DNA of 64,000 nt from Henricia sp. BOLD:AAB3569 (lineage: Eukaryota > Echinodermata > Asteroidea > Spinulosida > Echinasteridae): positions 186,001 through 250,000 of the forward strand of contig JBBELK010000030.1 in the NCBI GenBank assembly GCA_037783545.1, in the 5' to 3' direction. The notes under the pieces were generated by a model that saw only the letters and a list, made by a program, of their open reading frames with translations, was not told where the DNA came from and ran no database searches. Within the stretch, counting starts at the first letter, position 1, and every line of letters starts with the position of its first letter. The position numbers were made by a program, and so were the translations under genes. Of this stretch, positions 52,601-58,600 are shown piece after piece.

Positions 52601-55600
52601 CCTTGAATTTGGTATTATTGGAAAGCCCTGTTATTTCTCTTTACAGTGATGTGTCATTTGTTATGATTAATCAATTGGGGGATGTGCAGTATAGCGGAAT
52701 ACAGGGGTGGGGTGGAAAGTGAAATGTCACAAAATTCACTGCTATTGTCATGCAGTGCATTCCCCTTTTGCTTGGAGGATGGGAATGTGTCAATGCCCTT
52801 GTTCTATGAATCGGTATGAATTCCATTCATTGGTCGCCAATGAGATGCCGTGTGTCAAGTCTATGGAAAGGGCAAACAAATTGTATTTTCAAGGAAATTG
52901 TTGAATGTTTTTCACTCCTAAAATCACTTCCCTTTAAAATATTAACACATTTGGTGCTTAAATGATTATCAGGAAAATAAGTGGCGACCAGTAAACAGAA
53001 TTCTTTCCCAGGAATCCCTGTAAAGTTTCATCTTGAAAACATATTTTGGGCCTTTAAAGGGTGCCACATTACATGTATGTGGCTTCAAAAATATATAGGT
53101 TTTGTGGAAATTACCTTCTTTTGAAAATTTTTATAGGCAACAGATAAAGCTTATATGAATTGGCTTTAAAAAAAGTACATTGTTTGAAAAACAATTTGCC
53201 AAAGAAAACAGTTTTACTCATACAATTGTCGAATCAGAAAATTGGAGGGAATTCTTCAGTCTGCCTTCCGTCCAGCGAAAGAAGAACCAAAATGCTGCAC
53301 TGCCATCCCACAATGCACCAGCCTCAATCTGTCCGCCAATCAAATGCATTGCATCCAGGGTCAAAGTTGACAGCAGTCATGGGGAACGGGGTCAGAGATT
53401 ATTGGAGAAGATTTCAGTGGATGGGCGGAGGGCTGGGAGAGGGGAGGGGTCAGGGGAGGTGTTTTGCACCCCGGTTCCAGAGAAACTAACTGTTGATGTC
53501 AAGAACAGGTGGGGGAGTAGTTCTAGATTTCACTTATATGAACGTTTTGTCTGAGCTGTGCTCTGTTTGTCATTCCACTTCAGCCAGTGCACTCTTTCTT
53601 CTATCAATCCTCCCATCCAGTACTTATTAAAGGGCCCCTGAAATGGTGTTTTTATCAATGAAATCTGTGCTATGGAACTAGTCCATTCATTTACAATCAT
53701 AAAAACACTACTTGGAAGTTGTTTGGGGGTTAAAATCAAGGTTTTTGATTTGTATGCTAATGAAAATGTACATATATGCATGAGCAAAGTGGTGATGTCA
53801 CATTAGGAAAACACAGGAAAATCTCATTCAACTGTGCACAAAAGTTTCCACAATTTTCTCCAACTTGCTGAAACTTCTGTAACCCATGATTGTTTGGGTT
53901 TGTTTTACATGTTGCCTGTTGCAAACCATGAAAAAACTAAGGCTGGAAACTGCAGCATTTTTCCACAATTCCAGTTTGAAGTCTTGTTTTTTCTTGAGTT
54001 CCTAAAGTGACATGCCCCAAACAGCGCCCTCTTTTTTTGAGTTTATGTGAAGAAATTTTCAAAGTTGAAAAATGCCACTTTTTATTCATGAGGCATCAAA
54101 ATGAACAGTATAAATATTGTCTTTCTACACAAGTATTATCATATGCAGCAAAAACTGTGCATAAAGTTATTGAGTATTTCAGGGGCTCTTTTATTAAACT
54201 AAGGCTGGAAACTGCAACATTTTTCCACAATTCTAGTTTGAAGTCCTATGTTTTTTCTTTGCTTTTCTGCTGTGTGTTCCTAAAGTGACATGCCCCAAAC
54301 TGCACCCTCTTTCTGTGAGTTTATGTGATTTCAAAGTTGAAAAATGCCATCAAAATGAACAGTAGTATTGTCTTTCTACAGCAAAAAACTGTGCATAAAG
54401 TTATTGAGCATTTCATGGGCTCTTTAAGCCCTGTATCATCAGGAGTCCGGCACTTCTCCTGAACACAAACGGAGCACACTGTTCAAAACGTTGAGTTCAC
54501 AGTCACCGGTCCTTTCAGAACCACACATCTTCAAAAGAAATATTTCAGATAGCGCAAACACAAACCATTTAGACTACACATTGTTTTCCACCATGCATAG
54601 CAGGGTAGCACACTAGTAAAGCAAAATAGGTATGCAACTCGCAATTTGTCCTAGTGTTTTACTTACTAAAGTTATCTTTGGAGACATTTTCTTAGCCAAG
54701 CTAAATACTAAGTAAAGTTTTTACGTATCTAAGTCTCGAATTGAATACCGCCCTGGACAATTTATGTTTTACCTTTTAGCCTGCTTGTATTTACTGTTAC
54801 TGCACTGATTTCTCAACTTTCTGTCATTACTTGGAAAAAGAGCATGACAGCACACCAAGTTTATTGCTGCCTTTCTGCATAAAGTGGTTGGACTTTAAAG
54901 GGAGTATACATGATTGGTATCTCGAAAATGTTCACAGATTTACGGCTAACTTACACAATATGAAAATGATGACCGTAGAAAACTTCCCCTGAAATGGTTT
55001 TGTCTGAAGTGCTATAGTCTTTGAGAAATGAGTAAAACAATTATTTTTCGTCTCATGAGACGAAAATTCAATTCGCCCCAAAACCACTTCGCCCGAGTGC
55101 CATTTCACCCCAAATCATTTCATCCAAACACTACATCGCCCAAATGCTACTTCGCCCCAAAATTACTTCGTGCACAAGCCATGGTTCAGGGGGAAATGGT
55201 TCAGGGCCGAAATGACTGCAAACCCTTTTTTTAATGTTTTCTCAAAAGTTTGACGAAGTATGGAGCTGATTTTTGCTCAGGTTGGTTTTAATCATGCATA
55301 TCTTCAATCACACGGGGGATAAAACTATTTGTAACAGTTAACCAATCATGTATACTATCTTTATTGAGCGTGCATGCGTGACCAGATCACATTTTTGACC
55401 GCCCCATTTTTGGCCATTGGTGTTTTGCCCATTGGTGTTTGATGCCATGTTGTTTGTCATATTTTTATCACCACTGTTCTGAAATTTCCAAGGATATTGT
55501 CAAAAATCAACCAAAGTTTAGTAAACTAATTTATCTGGATTACATAAAGCAGTGCAGTGATTACACTGACGTTGTTGCTTCCACATCCAAATTGGAGATT

Positions 55601-58600
55601 GCAAATTTCATGTTTTCTTCCCAAGGATAGTATTTTGGGGAGGTATTCTATATGATTGTTAGGTTAGAATAAAATCAATTTTTTTGAAAACATCTTGTCA
55701 GGCTCCTTTATAAAAAAAATAATAACCAAGGCTTGGTTTACTAAATTCTAAGTTTGACTAAGTGATAATTTTTAGGGATTATGACCCAGGGACCGCTGGG
55801 GTGAATAAATTTGATTCCAAATGTGGACAAATGTCCATAAGTTTGGGAAATCTGGATGCTCTGAAAAACGACTTGGCTCCACCAGGATTTAAACCGCGGA
55901 CCTTCTGCTCAATGTGTAGACACCCTACCAATGCATAGTTCCGACCTGTCAATAAAGCCGAACCCGCCGACCAATCACAACAGAGCTAGCAGACGGCGCC
56001 CACATAGGTCAAAGTGATGCAATCATTACACAATCATGCGATTTTCTGCCCATACATACAAACGTATGTTGTATGTATGCGCCAGTGACCGGGTGAATTT
56101 TGGTTCCAATGTCGGGCGATTCGCTGTTCAAAGGTAGGAAAGCGCATTTTTACGAATATATGTCATCCCTGCATTGCTAGCCCTTCGCTCAGTGTCGACC
56201 CTAAAACATAAATACCTTTGAGTTTTCTCCAATAAATCTGTGCTTTCCATGCCGAGTCCCGTTGCTTTGTACGTTGTGTCGCCATTTTTTTGCGATGGCT
56301 TGTGAGAGCACATAGCAACAATATCTAAGGGGCGGGGTTAACTAGGCAATCTCGGAACTATGCATTGAACTATGAAGCCAACTGGTGGTCTCAAAACACG
56401 GTATTGCAGTTTTAATTATTAAACGTTAATTATTAACTAATTAATTTGTACATGAATGCCTCTTTAATTTCAGGTCATTTGGGGTCACACATTATGGCAA
56501 CATTGATATGATGTGGACAAGTGATGGACCAATAGAAGATGAGCCTCACAAAGGTCAACAAAAGGTCATCTCCATGACAACCCTGCCTTTATGCCCCAAT
56601 AAGGAGCATCGTAAGATGTGGCTACAGCAGCAAATGCTGTTTCCTTCTTTGTACAAACTGAGGGTCTTGGATGAAAATCGCAGAAGGTAATTGAATTGTA
56701 CTTCTTGATTTGTACACGTTTCATTTGAAAGGGGCGTGTCCAATCACATTTTTAAAACACCCATTTTTCCCATGGGTGTTGAGATTTTGATACCATTTCG
56801 CATTCTCAATCCATACATCGTTAAAAAAACCACCGATGTTTTGTAAACGAATTTATCTGGTTCCATAAAGTTGTACAGTAATTGCACCAACCTTTTTGCT
56901 TTGACACCCAAATTTCCTGGATGGTATTTTGAGGAGGTACGTATTTTGTATAATTGTTGGGTTAGAACGAAATCCATTTTTAAAAATAATCTGAACTCGC
57001 TCCTTTAAAGGCCTATTATATCATTTGCAGATGATTTTTTTTTAACCCACCTCTAAGCCATGGCTAAATTTTTAAATGCCATTTAGGATGTGATTGTGTT
57101 AATGGAACTCCTAATCTTTTTTGGGTAATGCCCCATTTTTTTTTATTACCAGGTAATTGAGGAAAAGGTCTTAAAGTGTTATTATATTGTATACAATGAC
57201 CCAAAATTTTACTTCATAAGTTGACAAGAAAAAACTTTACTCAGTGTTGACAGCAATATGGTAACAAACGCCATTTATTTCTGTCCAAAATGGTACTTTC
57301 TGCAAGAAAAATGTGTGCAGACACGTTTTTTTACCATTTGCTTAACACAAAAACCAGGTGTAGATTGATAAGGTTTTCTGAAACATTGCTACATCTGTAG
57401 CTAAATTTCTAGTTTACCAACATTCCTTGGATATGTTATCCCTTTATTCCAGGAATGTGTTATTTTTGATTTGGCAAATGATATACATGTAGGGCCTGCA
57501 TGCGTTGTGTTAGTACTTGAATTCTGCATGTTGTAAACATTGGTTTTTGTTCAATATCACTTCAAAACCTTGAAGCCTTCAAAAGCTCTTAAAAATAACC
57601 CAGCCACAATTCTGTTTTGTGCCAGTGTCTATATCAATATCATTTAATTTCGTGATTATACCCTGTTCATCCCCGATCTGAAAAAGTTATCAAACCGGGG
57701 CATTAGGCCATGACCCGGCTACGCTTATTTTGTGCACGTTCAAAATAAGCGTGCTTGGGGAGAGCGTGCAGCTTCCGACCTAGGAGATCCCCCCCGACCA
57801 AACAACGCTCATGGAGATCCTCCCACGATTGGCCACGATCTCGGCCACTTTTCCATCGTAGTAGAAGCGGCGTCTATGTGTGAACGGGGTGTGAACAAAT
57901 CAAAAAAAAGGGGTCAAATTGTAAAACTGCTCACAAAACGGATGACAAATTTGTTCCCCACTTTTCAATTTCAGACACCTTGGCGTGGTTGGCAGCAAAC
58001 AGAAATTGACTGTCCCACCTCCCATAATGCACGGTCACACTCCAGACTCTTTAAGGGATATTGAGTACCAGTGGAGCTCGCCTCAGCCCGTTGTTTTCAC
58101 CAAAAATCTGAAAGAGAGGACTTCGCTTCTGGATAAACTTGATGGATCCAGAATAGCTGAAGTTAAAAGGGAGCGATGCAGTAATACACAGGTCAGTCTT
58201 GGGCCAGGGTCACAATAGAAAAATATCTTAATCACTCGATTGTAATAATTGCAACGACAACCGGGGTCAGAGGACAAACTTATTATAATTGGATTGTAAT
58301 CGTATTTATAATTTGCAATTACTATATTGACTTTTCTTAATTGTTTATAATTATAATAAATCCAGACAAACTTGTACACTAGTTTTTGTGTAAATACCAT
58401 ATACTTATATATTTATGTTTGAATGTTTTGTCATCCAATCAGTTTGGAGAGCCCCCTGACAGAAACTAGTTTCTGTTGGGCAATCATCCATCCCCCCCAC
58501 CCCCCCGAGCGACATCGGCATGCCCGGACAAAATATGGACTATTGGAGAACACTGTCTTTATGTCAATAGCATCATGAACAAAAATCCAATGTGTCAAAG

